64,000 nucleotides of DNA from Rhodanobacter sp. B04 (GCF_002001125.1 NZ_MUNV01000006.1:310001-374000); one strand, 5' to 3'; positions 52,864 through 61,636 are shown, counted from the first letter of the stretch. Translations and numbers: made by a program. The notes: generated by a model from the sequence alone, not told the origin.

Positions 52864-54438
52864 CTAGTCCTGCCATGGAGGCATGCCCAGCGCGGATCGC
52901 AATGGATCGAGCAGGGCGCCATAGCGCTGCGCGCGCGCCGTGTCCGCGCGCAGAGGTTGGCGAACCTGGGTCGCGCTGGGGGAGCGTACTTCTCGCTGGT
53001 TCTCGTGAAAGTTCAAGCAGGCCTCCTCGAATGGTAGGCCGCAGAACTCCAGCAATTTGCGGATGCGGGCTTCCGGGGCCGCCAGCATCGCCTCGTAATC
53101 ATGTTCAAGCACACGCTCGGGATAGTGCGCTTGCCAAAGCCGGATGCTGCGATCGTAGTCACGCCAGAAACTGGCAAGATCCTCGAAGTCACGTGTGTAT
53201 TCGTTGTTGTCCAGCCGTTGGCGGTAGCAGGAGAAGCAGGTTTCCAGCGGATCGCGTCGGCAGCCGATGATGCGCGCCGATGGCAACATGGCGTGGATGG
53301 CGCCGGCATAGACCCAGTTGTTGGGCAGCTTGTCGGTGAAGAGCGGGCGTTCACGCCGCCAGTGCGCGGTACGTTCCAGGTAGCGTTGGCCAAGCCGCTG
53401 CCAGTCGGCAGACGACATCGAGGCTACCCATTGCGGAAACGGCTGGCCACGTCGACGTGATTCCTCGGCAAGCACCTGCGGCAGGTCGGGCAGTTCGCCG
53501 GCGCCTTCCACGGACGAGTGCGAGGCGAGGATCTGCTCGACCAAGGTCGAGCCTGAGCGTGGCAGCCCGACGATGAAAATCACTTCGCTGCCCAGACCGG
53601 CGGGTGCTCCGACAGGCGCCGGATCGAACGCGGCATGGACGGCTGAAATGCCGGCGGAAAATCCGTTGCGGTTCCACTGCTGCCGGCGGCGCGCGATCGC
53701 ATTGGCCTGTGCCAAGGCAGCAAGTGAATCGGCGTAGTTCCCGTTGTCTTCGAAGGCTTTGGCCAGAGCGAAGCCCATCGCGATCAGGTCGTCGTCGCTT
53801 GCTGCAGGATGTTGCAAGGCCGCCTGCAGGCGAGCGATGTCGTCGGTGCTGAAACGCGCGATCCGGATGTCCGCCAGCCCCCACCAGGCCATACCGGCCC
53901 AGGGCTGCTCGGCGAGGCTTCGGCGATACTCGACGGCGGCCTCGCCGACACGGCCACGCATGCGCAGCATGTCAGCCAGCAGGGCACGGGCCAGCATGTG
54001 ATCCGGCGCCAGCTCCACGGCGCGGCGCAAGGCTGTAACCGCTTCCTCGTTGCGTACGCTGCGGGTCAGCATCACGCCGAGGTTGTACCAGGCGATCGCC
54101 ATGTCTGGTTGCAGTTCGCAGGTGCGGCGCAACGATTGAATGGCTTCATCGTATGCCCCGGACTGCCCGAGCAGGGTGCCCAGTGTATTGTGATAGACGG
54201 GGTCAGCGGGGCGCTGCGCCAGTGCGCGGCGCATGCTGCGGACGGCATCCTGGTGTTGGCCGCGCATGCCCTGTAGGCCGGCCAGCATGCGCAGGACTTC
54301 GGGATGTTCCGGAAAAGTGGCCGCGACGCCGGCGAGATGGCGGCTGGCCTCGTCCACCCTGCCCGCATCCAGCGCCTGCGCCGCCGCCATGACGCCTTGC
54401 GCGGCAGCCTGGGTCAATCCATCCAGTCGCGACGTCAT
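52864..54438 (-). CDS. TPR-sulfotransferase 3
   Basis: 524 residues. The TPR region (about 10-250) has well-formed repeats (AWYNLGVMLTRSVRNEEAVT, NTLGTLLGQSGAYDEAIQSL). The sulfotransferase P-loop-like motif is IFIVGLPRSGSTLVEQIL (287-304) and the 3'-phosphate motif RIIGCRRDPLETCFSCYRQ. It is upstream of TPR-sulfotransferase 2 on the same strand (34-base gap), so the two likely form an operon, transcribed away from the divergent hydroxylase gene. Confidence 0.9.
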   Translation of the reverse strand: MTSRLDGLTQAAAQGVMAAAQALDAGRVDEASRHLAGVAATFPEHPEVLRMLAGLQGMRGQHQDAVRSMRRALAQRPADPVYHNTLGTLLGQSGAYDEAIQSLRRTCELQPDMAIAWYNLGVMLTRSVRNEEAVTALRRAVELAPDHMLARALLADMLRMRGRVGEAAVEYRRSLAEQPWAGMAWWGLADIRIARFSTDDIARLQAALQHPAASDDDLIAMGFALAKAFEDNGNYADSLAALAQANAIARRRQQWNRNGFSAGISAVHAAFDPAPVGAPAGLGSEVIFIVGLPRSGSTLVEQILASHSSVEGAGELPDLPQVLAEESRRRGQPFPQWVASMSSADWQRLGQRYLERTAHWRRERPLFTDKLPNNWVYAGAIHAMLPSARIIGCRRDPLETCFSCYRQRLDNNEYTRDFEDLASFWRDYDRSIRLWQAHYPERVLEHDYEAMLAAPEARIRKLLEFCGLPFEEACLNFHENQREVRSPSATQVRQPLRADTARAQRYGALLDPLRSALGMPPWQD

Positions 54439-54599
54439 CTGCTTTCGTTACTCCCGACGATTTAATGATCCGCTCAAGTCGCGCCTGCGCAATGGTGCGG
54501 CATCGGCGGCGCTGTGGCGCGAGCGGGTATTATGCCCGCTTGGCCACACCCATACCCGTCACTGTCGGTGCGGGAAGCTCACCGCCACGAGGATGCTAC

Positions 54600-55928
54600 A
54601 TGTCGCTGAACAACCCGTATCCCGAGAGTCCTGCCGGGCAACGTGCTACGGCGAGGGAACATCTGCGCCGCGGTGACCTGGGTCGGGCCGAGCAGTCGTA
54701 TGCGCGCCTGCTCGGGGTGGCGCCTGACGACATCGAGGCGCGGCAGTTTCTCGCTGGTCGTCATTATTCCCGTGGCGAGCATGCGCAGGCAATCGAGTTG
54801 TTGCTTGTGGCCGACAAGTTCAAGAAGAACGATCCGAGCATCCTGTGTCAGCTCGGCGCCGCACAGCTGGGGACCGGAGATTTCAGCGCAGCATCCACCA
54901 ACCTGCAACGGGGTTTGCAGCTGGCACCGGAGATGTTCGTGGCGCGTCTGCAACTGGGTATCGCACTCGAGCAGCTTGGCCATGTGCACGATGCGCTGGT
55001 GGCGTACTTCGTGGCGATCCGTAGCGCCCAAACGAAGGGACGCTGGCTCAGTGACGAGACCACTGCGGTGGATTTGCGTGAGGTCGTGAAATATGCCATG
55101 CGTTACGTCAATACCGGCCGCCACGATTTGTTTCATGGTGCGCTTGAGCCGTTGCGCAAGCGTTACGGCAATTCCGAACTGGTGCGTGTCGAGCACAGTC
55201 TGGCGATTTATTTCGGTGAACAACCGGCAAACATTCCCGATTCGCGCCAGCAGCCGAAGTTCTTGTATTTCCCGGACATCCCGAGCCAGCCATTTTATCC
55301 ACGCGAGCGTTTCCCATGGCTGGATGCACTGGAGGAAGCCACCGCGAAGGTTCGGGCGGAACTGGATGGCGTGTTGCCGCAGGAGCGCGAGATGGAGGCT
55401 TTCCTCGGGCCCCAGTCGCCACTGGATATGCAGGAGATGCTGCGCTCATCGGGCAGCCAGCAGGCTGCATGGGACGCGTATTTCTTCTACCGTCATGGCG
55501 AGCGCTACGATGCACACTGCGCAAGCTGCCCTCAAACGACGGCACTGCTCGATACGCTTCCGCTGGTGCGCATTCGCGACCACGCGCCGGAGACACTGTT
55601 CTCAGTACTGCGCCCAGGCACGCACATCCTGCCGCACCGCGGCGTTACCAACACCCGAGTGGTGACGCATCTACCGTTGATCATTCCTGAGGACTGCGCG
55701 TTGCGCGTGGGCGGTGAAACCCATGTCTGGCAAACCGGGCGCTGCGTGACCTTCGACGATACCTTCGAGCACGAGGCATGGAACCGCAGCAACGAGACGC
55801 GGGTAGTACTGATCTTCGACAACTGGAACCCGGATCTCAGCGAGGCGGAGCGCGCCGCGGTGACCGACCTGGTCGAGGCGATTGGTGATTTCAATCAGTC
55901 CTGTGAGCTGCCTGCGGCGCAAGTCTGA
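54600..55928 (+). CDS. TPR-fused aspartyl/asparaginyl beta-hydroxylase
   Basis: 442 residues from the ATG at 54600 (GAGG upstream). About residues 15-200 are TPR-like (ARLLGVAPDDIEARQFLAGR, GDFSAASTNLQRGLQLAPEM). The C-terminal half has the aspartyl beta-hydroxylase jelly-roll: LPHRGVTNTRVVTHLPLI with iron ligand His346, and FDDTFEHEAWNRS with His391, then RVVLIFDNWNP whose Arg401 would hold 2-oxoglutarate. Like mammalian AspH and unlike most 2-oxoglutarate oxygenases, no carboxylate iron ligand is obvious. It is divergent from sulfotransferase 3 (161-base gap). Predicted to hydroxylate Asp/Asn in a protein or peptide. Confidence 0.9.
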   Translation: MSLNNPYPESPAGQRATAREHLRRGDLGRAEQSYARLLGVAPDDIEARQFLAGRHYSRGEHAQAIELLLVADKFKKNDPSILCQLGAAQLGTGDFSAASTNLQRGLQLAPEMFVARLQLGIALEQLGHVHDALVAYFVAIRSAQTKGRWLSDETTAVDLREVVKYAMRYVNTGRHDLFHGALEPLRKRYGNSELVRVEHSLAIYFGEQPANIPDSRQQPKFLYFPDIPSQPFYPRERFPWLDALEEATAKVRAELDGVLPQEREMEAFLGPQSPLDMQEMLRSSGSQQAAWDAYFFYRHGERYDAHCASCPQTTALLDTLPLVRIRDHAPETLFSVLRPGTHILPHRGVTNTRVVTHLPLIIPEDCALRVGGETHVWQTGRCVTFDDTFEHEAWNRSNETRVVLIFDNWNPDLSEAERAAVTDLVEAIGDFNQSCELPAAQV

Positions 55929-55950
55929 GACGGGTCGTCATGACGCGCGA

Positions 55951-55981
55951 CGGCTGATCGCCGATATGCGGATATCAGCCG
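55951..55981. terminator. Hairpin between hydroxylase and Grx4 genes
   Basis: CGGCTGAT (55951-55958) and ATCAGCCG (55974-55981) form a perfect 8-bp stem with a 15-base loop in the 75-base gap between converging genes. No T-run. Confidence 0.45.
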
Positions 55982-56003
55982 CCAATCTGGCAGGCGGAGC
56001 GGT

Positions 56004-56927
56004 TCAGTAGCGTGGCACGCTTGAGTCGATCTCGGCAGCCCACGCGTCCATGCCGCCTTCCACGTTGTGCACGTTGCTGAAGCCGTGCGCGGCGAAGCGT
56101 TCCGCCGTCGCGCGGCTGGAGATGCCGTGGTGGCAGATGAAGGCCAGTGCGGTGTCTTTCGGCAGTGCGGCGAGGCTCTCGAAGCCCTCTTCCTCGAGCA
56201 CCCGCGCCTGCGCCAGCGGCGCAGCCTGGGCTCGACCGTGAGCGGGGCGCACGTCGATCAGGGTGATGCTGCCGGCAGCCAGGTGTCGCTGCAGCTCGTG
56301 CACGCTGAGTGACTTGATCTCCTGCGCACCGGGAAACTTCAGGCTGAGGCCTTCGCCCTGCACGGTGGAGACCCAGTCAATCACGATGCCCTTGGCGCGC
56401 TGTGCGCTTGCCGGATCGAAGTGAACTTCGAGGCCATTGGCATGCGCCACGATGTCGTGCTCGCCGGCCGGCGCGAGCTGGAAGCCGGCGCTGTGGTCGG
56501 GGCCGATCTCCAGGTGCAGCGCCAGTCCTTCAGCGTTGGCCGTGCCCTGCCGGATCGCCTCGGCGGCCGCGTCGGTGATGGTGATCTGCGGCGGCGTGCG
56601 GTCCGGTGCGGCCACGCCGAACAGGGTATGCAGCTCACCGTTGCCGTACATCTGCCGGATGATGTCGGCGCCGCCGACCAGCTCACCTTCCACGTACAGC
56701 TGCGGGATCGTCGGCCAGTCGCCGTAGGCCTTGATGCCCTCACGGATTTCCGGATCCTCCAGCACGTTGACCGTGTGGTAGTCCGACAGCAGCTCGTTCA
56801 GCGTGTTGGTGGCCGCGGCGGAGAAGCCGCACATCGGTTGCTGGCGGTTGCCCTTCATGAACAGCACCACGCGGTGGTCCTTGAGCAGGGTTTCGATACG
56901 TTCGCGGGTAGTGCTGTCGAGGGACAT
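56004..56927 (-). CDS. Grx4-type monothiol glutaredoxin fused to a rhodanese domain
   Basis: 307 residues from the ATG at 56927 (GGAG upstream). Three segments: a monothiol glutaredoxin (about 5-105) with the CGFS active site (MCGFSAAATNTL); a middle segment (about 115-200) resembling an A-type Fe-S carrier fold (ITITDAAAEAIRQGTANAEG) but lacking its conserved Cys; and a rhodanese domain (about 210-307) with the active Cys in FICHHGISSRATAERF. The Grx4 part should bind a glutathione-ligated 2Fe-2S cluster, and the rhodanese part may handle sulfur. Fused forms are known in Xanthomonadales. Confidence 0.92.
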   Translation of the reverse strand: MSLDSTTRERIETLLKDHRVVLFMKGNRQQPMCGFSAAATNTLNELLSDYHTVNVLEDPEIREGIKAYGDWPTIPQLYVEGELVGGADIIRQMYGNGELHTLFGVAAPDRTPPQITITDAAAEAIRQGTANAEGLALHLEIGPDHSAGFQLAPAGEHDIVAHANGLEVHFDPASAQRAKGIVIDWVSTVQGEGLSLKFPGAQEIKSLSVHELQRHLAAGSITLIDVRPAHGRAQAAPLAQARVLEEEGFESLAALPKDTALAFICHHGISSRATAERFAAHGFSNVHNVEGGMDAWAAEIDSSVPRY

Positions 56928-57006
56928 GGGAGGCTCCGGCAAAGAGGATCAATGATACGCCGCCCGATATGCGGCGGTCGTGCCGGTCTTGCAAGGCCGG
57001 CGCGGT

Positions 57007-57864
57007 TCAGGCCGCCCGGCGCAGTCCGCTGAGGTCGCGCGGGCAGACGCCGAGCGGTGCCATCGCCAGGGCCGCGGCGGGCGACGGCCATACCAGTTCG
57101 CGGCTGGCCCGGCCCAGTGCGGCAGGCTGCTCGCTCCAGTGGATCAGCTCCATCGCGCCGGTGTGATCCTCGATCAGGGCGGTGCAGTGCTCGACCCAGT
57201 CGCCGTCGTTGAGATACAGCACGCCGTCCAGCTCTTGCACATGGCCGAAGTGGATGTGCCCGCAGATATGGCCGTCGAAGCCGCGTTCACGGGCATCGCT
57301 GGCCACGCGCTGCTCGTAGGCGCGGATATAGGCCAAGGCCTTGCCGATATGCGATTTGATGATGATCGACAGCGGCAGGTAGGGCAGTTCCAGCCGCTGC
57401 CGCATCGCGTGCAGGCGGCGGTTGCTCCAGCAGATCAGGCGGTGCATCGCCTCGCCGAAGTGCTGCATCCAGCCGCGGCCGATCTGTTCGGGGTCGAACT
57501 CGTCGCCGTGGCTGACCCGGTAGCGGCGACCGTCGGCGCCGACATGCACGGCGTCCAGTTCGATCCGCACGCCGCCCAGGTTCTGGCCATGCAGGCCACG
57601 CATCGGCGCATCGTGGTTGCCCGGGATGTAGAGCACCTCGACCCCGCGTTGCGCCAGGTCGAGTATTTCGGCGATCACGGCACTGTGCTCCACGGGCCAC
57701 CATGGCCGTCGGGCCAGCGCCTCCATGTCGACGATGTCGCCGACCAGGTAGAGCTTTTCGCAGCGCAGCTTGCGCAGGAAATCGAGCAGGTAACCGGCTT
57801 TGCAGTCAGGGGTGCCCAGATGCACATCGGAGATGAAGGCGCTGCGGCAGCGGAGGCTTGTCAT
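57007..57864 (-). CDS. UDP-2,3-diacylglucosamine pyrophosphatase-like metallophosphoesterase
   Basis: 285 residues. Calcineurin-like phosphoesterase motifs in order: SDVHLG, VGDIVD, GNHD, and the C-terminal GHIHFG with metal-binding His residues. The sequence resembles the LpxH relatives (COG2908) more than other metallophosphatases; LpxH cleaves UDP-2,3-diacylglucosamine in lipid A synthesis. The insert IIKSHIGKALAYIRAYEQ is LpxH-like. A C-terminal tail of about 40 residues is extra. It is not certain whether this is the sole LpxH of the cell. Confidence 0.85.
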   Translation of the reverse strand: MTSLRCRSAFISDVHLGTPDCKAGYLLDFLRKLRCEKLYLVGDIVDMEALARRPWWPVEHSAVIAEILDLAQRGVEVLYIPGNHDAPMRGLHGQNLGGVRIELDAVHVGADGRRYRVSHGDEFDPEQIGRGWMQHFGEAMHRLICWSNRRLHAMRQRLELPYLPLSIIIKSHIGKALAYIRAYEQRVASDARERGFDGHICGHIHFGHVQELDGVLYLNDGDWVEHCTALIEDHTGAMELIHWSEQPAALGRASRELVWPSPAAALAMAPLGVCPRDLSGLRRAA

Positions 57865-57966
57865 GGCGCGTACTCCCGGTGGATACCGGGGCGCCAGTGT
57901 GCAAGGGCAAGGTCACCGAGCGATGGCGAACAGGTTGCAGGCTCGTTGCGGTGGAGCAGGCACCGA

Positions 57967-58590
57967 TCAGCGCGATGGGCCTAGGGCTGCCCGTACTGCC
58001 GGCGCGATGCGATCGACCCACAGCCTGTACTGCGCCGCCGAGGGATGCAGGCCATCGTCGGCGACGAGCCCGGGGTGTTCGCGCGAAATGCCGGTGATGT
58101 CCACGAAATGCGCGCCGGCGCGCGATGTCTCGCCGCGGGCGATCGCGTTGTAGACATCCAGCTCGCTGGCGATGACGGCGCGATCGCGGCCCTGTTCATG
58201 CGCGAAACGGGTGACGCCCCAATCCGGAATCGATGCCACCACCACCCGCGTGGGGCGGTTACCGGTCAAGGCGACCGCACGCGCCAGCAGGCTGGCGAAC
58301 TGGCTGCGATATTCATCGGCCGGGCGGCCACGGTACTGGTCGTTGACGCCGATCTGCAGGGTGACGAGGTCGTACGGCGGGATCGGCGATGCCGCATCCA
58401 TGCCTCGCGCCAGCTCGTCCGTGGTCCAGCCGGTGACGGCAATGATGTGCGGATCATCAATCACTACCCCGGCCTGGCGCAGTTGCTGTACCAATACGGC
58501 GGGCCAGCGTTGATCCGCGGCCACCGCTTCGCCGATGGTGTAGGAGTCGCCGAGGGCGAGATAGTGCAGGGGCGGGGTGGCCGGCATCAT
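57967..58590 (-). CDS. SGNH/GDSL hydrolase
   Basis: 207 residues. The four SGNH blocks are visible: ALGDSYTIGEA (Ser nucleophile), AVTGWTTDEL (oxyanion Gly), LQIGVNDQYRG (Asn in block III) and DGLHPSAAQY (Asp and His). No signal peptide, so the enzyme is cytoplasmic, possibly an esterase or lysophospholipase. Two adjacent ATGs (58590, 58587) are possible starts; there is no good ribosome site. It lies 21 bases downstream of the aminotransferase gene on the same strand. Confidence 0.9.
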   Translation of the reverse strand: MMPATPPLHYLALGDSYTIGEAVAADQRWPAVLVQQLRQAGVVIDDPHIIAVTGWTTDELARGMDAASPIPPYDLVTLQIGVNDQYRGRPADEYRSQFASLLARAVALTGNRPTRVVVASIPDWGVTRFAHEQGRDRAVIASELDVYNAIARGETSRAGAHFVDITGISREHPGLVADDGLHPSAAQYRLWVDRIAPAVRAALGPSR

Positions 58591-58611
58591 CTGGGTCAGT
58601 CAGAACCTGGT

Positions 58612-59868
58612 TCAGGCCACCGCAACGGCGGAATGCGGCGACTGTTCCCGTGCCATCCGCGTCAGCACCCGCTCGATCCGCACGAATACCTCGCGCAACT
58701 GGGCCGGCGGCGGCAGCAGGGTCAGCCGGAAGTGGCGGCTGCGCGGCACGTTGAAGCTGCTGCCGGGCACTACCAGGACGGATTCTTCCTCCAGCAGGCG
58801 CAGCGCGAAGGCCTCGTCGTCGAAGGTGGGGAAGCGGTCGGCGCGGACCTGCGGAAACGCATACAGCGCCCCTTCCGGGACGACCAGTTCCAGGTACCTG
58901 CTGGCGGCGACGCCCTGCTGCACGACCCGGCGTGCCTCGTGCAGGCGACCGCCGGCGGCGGTCAGCGCGCCGATCGTCGGTGCATCCTGCAGGGCCGGCA
59001 GCACGGCCCATTGCGCGGTGACGTTGGCGCACAGCCGCAGGGCGGCGAGCAGTTGCAGGGCATCGCGATAGGCGGCACTGCGGGTATGGTCGCCGGACAG
59101 GCTCATCCAGCCGACCCGGTAGCCGCAGGCGCGATGCACCTTGGACAGGCCGCCGAAGCTCAGGCAGGGCAGTTCGCCGGCCACGTCGGCCAGTGGCTGG
59201 AAGCTGGCGTCGTCGTAGAGGATTTCGTCGTAGATCTCGTCGGCGAGCAGCAGCAGCCGGTGCCGCGCCGCGATGGCGACCAGTCGTTCCAGCAGGGCGC
59301 GCGGATACACCGCACCGGTGGGATTGTTCGGGTTGATCAGCACCAGCGCGCGCGTACGCGGCGTGATCAGCGCCTCGACCTCATCCGGATCAGGCAGGTG
59401 GTCGTGCCGGGCGAGGCAGTGGTAGTAGCGCGGCTGGCCGCCGTTGAGAATGGTCGCGGCGCTCCACAAAGGGTAGTCCGGGCTGGGCAGCAGCACTTCG
59501 TCGCCGGGCTGCAGCAGGGCGCGCAGGCTGAGGTCGATCAGTTCGCTGACGCCGTTGCCGATGAAGATGCGGTCCGCGTCGACGCCGCGTGCGCCGCGTG
59601 CGCGCTGCTGCGCGGCGATCGCCTCGCGGGCGAGTTCCAGCCCTTGCTCGTGGCCATAGGCCTCGCTTTCATGCAGATGGCCGGCGATCGCCTCGCGCAG
59701 GTGCGCCGGCGCCTCGAAGCCGTAACGGCCGGGGTTGCCGATGTTGAGCTTGATGATGTCGAGGCCGGCGGCCTCCAGTTCGCGCGCGCGTCGGGTCAGC
59801 GCGCCGCGGATTTCATAGCGCACGTCCGCCAGGTGCGCACTGGGTGTGATCGAGGTCAACGCCGGCAT
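58612..59868 (-). CDS. Pyridoxal-phosphate aminotransferase, AlaA-like
   Basis: 418 residues. Class I/II aminotransferase with the substrate/cofactor blocks LNIGNPGRYGFEAP, INPNNPTGAVYPR, LLLADEIYDEILY and the Schiff-base Lys243 in SFGGLSKVHRACGYRVGW. The motifs around the lysine and the C-terminal PRSRHFRLTLLPP follow E. coli AlaA (glutamate-pyruvate aminotransferase). Near-consensus for AlaA/AlaC-type enzymes, but the substrate is not proven. The ATG at 59868 is chosen over the open frame to 60075. Divergent from rsgA. Confidence 0.9.
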   Translation of the reverse strand: MPALTSITPSAHLADVRYEIRGALTRRARELEAAGLDIIKLNIGNPGRYGFEAPAHLREAIAGHLHESEAYGHEQGLELAREAIAAQQRARGARGVDADRIFIGNGVSELIDLSLRALLQPGDEVLLPSPDYPLWSAATILNGGQPRYYHCLARHDHLPDPDEVEALITPRTRALVLINPNNPTGAVYPRALLERLVAIAARHRLLLLADEIYDEILYDDASFQPLADVAGELPCLSFGGLSKVHRACGYRVGWMSLSGDHTRSAAYRDALQLLAALRLCANVTAQWAVLPALQDAPTIGALTAAGGRLHEARRVVQQGVAASRYLELVVPEGALYAFPQVRADRFPTFDDEAFALRLLEEESVLVVPGSSFNVPRSRHFRLTLLPPPAQLREVFVRIERVLTRMAREQSPHSAVAVA

Positions 59869-60002
59869 CCTTCGAAGTCTGGGAGCACAGTCCAAGCGCC
59901 GGCACCATCGCCGGCAGGTCGATGCTAGCAGCGTGATGCAGTGCAGCGCGAGCGCTCTTCGGGGCGAATCGCGGTTCATCGTCTGGCCATGCCCGGGCAG
60001 GG

Positions 60003-60008
60003 CATAAT
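60003..60008 (+). promoter_or_regulatory. Possible -10 box of rsgA
   Basis: CATAAT, 5/6 match to the -10 consensus, lies 30 bases before the rsgA ATG in the 169-base divergent gap. No good -35 box was found at 16-18 bases. Confidence 0.3.
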
Positions 60009-60037
60009 CGCCAGATCGTGCCGACCGACTTCCCCGA

Positions 60038-61093
60038 ATGAGTGATGCTGAAACGATCGAACGCCTGCGACGCATCGGCTGGCGTGGTGAAGTGCTGCCT
60101 GCCGTCGGCCTGCGGCTGGCGCGGGTCGTGGCCCAGCATCGAGCCGGTTACGAGTTGCATGACGGCGAGACCCTGTTCGGGGCACAGCCGGACGGGCGCT
60201 TCCTCAAGCGCGGCATCGACCCGGCCGAGCGGCCCGTGGTGGGGGATTTCGTCGAGGTGGAAGACGGCACGCCGCCGCATATCGTCACGGTGGCGCCGCG
60301 GCGCACGGTGATGTCGCGCGCGGCGGCGGGCGAACGCTACGAGCGCCAGCTGATCGCCACCAATATCGACTACGTGCTGGTGCTCACCGGGCTGGACGGC
60401 GACTTCAATCCGGCACGGATCGAGCGCTACCTGTCGCTGACCGAGGATTCCGGTGCGCAGCCGGTGGTGCTGCTGAGCAAACTCGATACGCGTGAGGATG
60501 CGGCCGCGCAGATCGAGGCATTGCGCGCCCGCCTGCCCGGCAGCACGCCGATCCACGCCCTCAACGGCAAGGATCCGGCCAGCGTGGCGCAGCTGGCGCC
60601 GTATCTGCAGCCTGGCGACAGCGCGGTACTGGTGGGCTCGTCCGGTGCCGGCAAATCCACGCTGACCAACACCCTGCTGGGCACGGCGACGATGGCTACC
60701 GCCGAAGTGCGCAGCCATGACAGCCGCGGCCGCCACACCACCACCCATCGCGCGCTGCTGCAGTTGCCCAGCGGCGGTTGCCTGATCGATACGCCGGGGA
60801 TGCGCGAACTGAAGCTCACCGGCGAGGAAAACCTCGATCTGTTCGCCGATATCGAGGCGCTGGCCGAGCGCTGCCGCTTTGCCGATTGCGGCCACGGCAG
60901 CGAGCCCGGCTGTGCCGTGCAGGTGGCGCTGGATACGGGTGAACTGGCGCCCGGTCGCTGGCGCAACTACCTCAAGCTGCACGATGAGCGCGAGGAGCAG
61001 GCGGCCACCTTGGAGGCGCGCCTGCGCCGCCAGCGCGGCGGGCGTCCCAGCGAGCGGCCGCATGGGCATCGCGGAAAGCGCGAACGGGAATGA
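60038..61093 (+). CDS. rsgA: Ribosome small-subunit-dependent GTPase RsgA
   Basis: 351 residues, the length of E. coli RsgA. An OB fold at the N-terminus, then a circularly permuted GTPase: the G4-like SKLD (about 147-150) precedes G1 GSSGAGKST (200-208), followed by the G3 box DTPG in LIDTPGMREL. The C-terminal zinc motif is CRFADCGHGSEPGC. It aids 30S maturation. The start has no strong ribosome site but matches the family N-terminus. Confidence 0.95.
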   Translation: MSDAETIERLRRIGWRGEVLPAVGLRLARVVAQHRAGYELHDGETLFGAQPDGRFLKRGIDPAERPVVGDFVEVEDGTPPHIVTVAPRRTVMSRAAAGERYERQLIATNIDYVLVLTGLDGDFNPARIERYLSLTEDSGAQPVVLLSKLDTREDAAAQIEALRARLPGSTPIHALNGKDPASVAQLAPYLQPGDSAVLVGSSGAGKSTLTNTLLGTATMATAEVRSHDSRGRHTTTHRALLQLPSGGCLIDTPGMRELKLTGEENLDLFADIEALAERCRFADCGHGSEPGCAVQVALDTGELAPGRWRNYLKLHDEREEQAATLEARLRRQRGGRPSERPHGHRGKRERE

Positions 61094-61147
61094 TCGGAAG
61101 CGGCGTGCTGTTCTAGTATCGCCACACCACCGTCCGGGAGTGCAGGC

Positions 61148-61636
61148 ATGCGCCGGTTGTCGTCGTCCACCACGTTCTTCTACAAGCGCGTTTTCCCGCT
61201 GCTGTGGATCGGGTTCCTGCTGGCCGTCTTCGGCCTGCAGTTCTGGCTGGCGAGCCATGCCCGCGCGAACGAACAGTCGCCGCCACTGTTTCCGCTGCTG
61301 CTGATGCCACTGTTTATGGGCGGCATCATGTTCCTCATCTACCGCACGCTGCTGCAGGACCTGATGGACGAGGTCTGGCTGGATGGCGACTGGCTGGTGG
61401 TGAAGAGCCGCGGCCAGCAGATCCGCGTCGCGCTGCGCGACGTGATGAACATCAACGCCAGCACCATGACCAACCCGCGCCGCATCACCGTGATGCTGCG
61501 CACCGACTCGCGCTTCGGGCGCAATCTCACCTTCATACCGGCCAGCCCGCGCGGCTTCATGGCGGCATTCAAGCCGGATCCGGTCGCCACCGAACTGATC
61601 GAGCGCGTCGATGCGCTGCGCGGAGCCTCGCGATGA
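61148..61636 (+). CDS. Two-helix membrane protein of unknown function
   Basis: 162 residues with two transmembrane helices (about 13-34 and 47-66) and a soluble C-terminal domain of about 90 residues whose alternating pattern (EVWLDGDWLVVKSRGQQIRV, RRITVMLRTDSRFGRNLTFI) suggests a PH-like beta-sandwich. GGGAGTG upstream. Its stop overlaps the start of the DUF1704 gene as ATGA, so the two are translationally coupled. No family recognised. Confidence 0.8.
   Translation: MRRLSSSTTFFYKRVFPLLWIGFLLAVFGLQFWLASHARANEQSPPLFPLLLMPLFMGGIMFLIYRTLLQDLMDEVWLDGDWLVVKSRGQQIRVALRDVMNINASTMTNPRRITVMLRTDSRFGRNLTFIPASPRGFMAAFKPDPVATELIERVDALRGASR

Noticed and set aside
46317..55928. A RaxX-like sulfated precursor peptide gene near the sulfotransferases
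   Set aside because: I looked for short frames with Tyr-Asp/Glu motifs in the gaps and found none with a credible ribosome site; the substrate must be encoded elsewhere or be one of the visible proteins.
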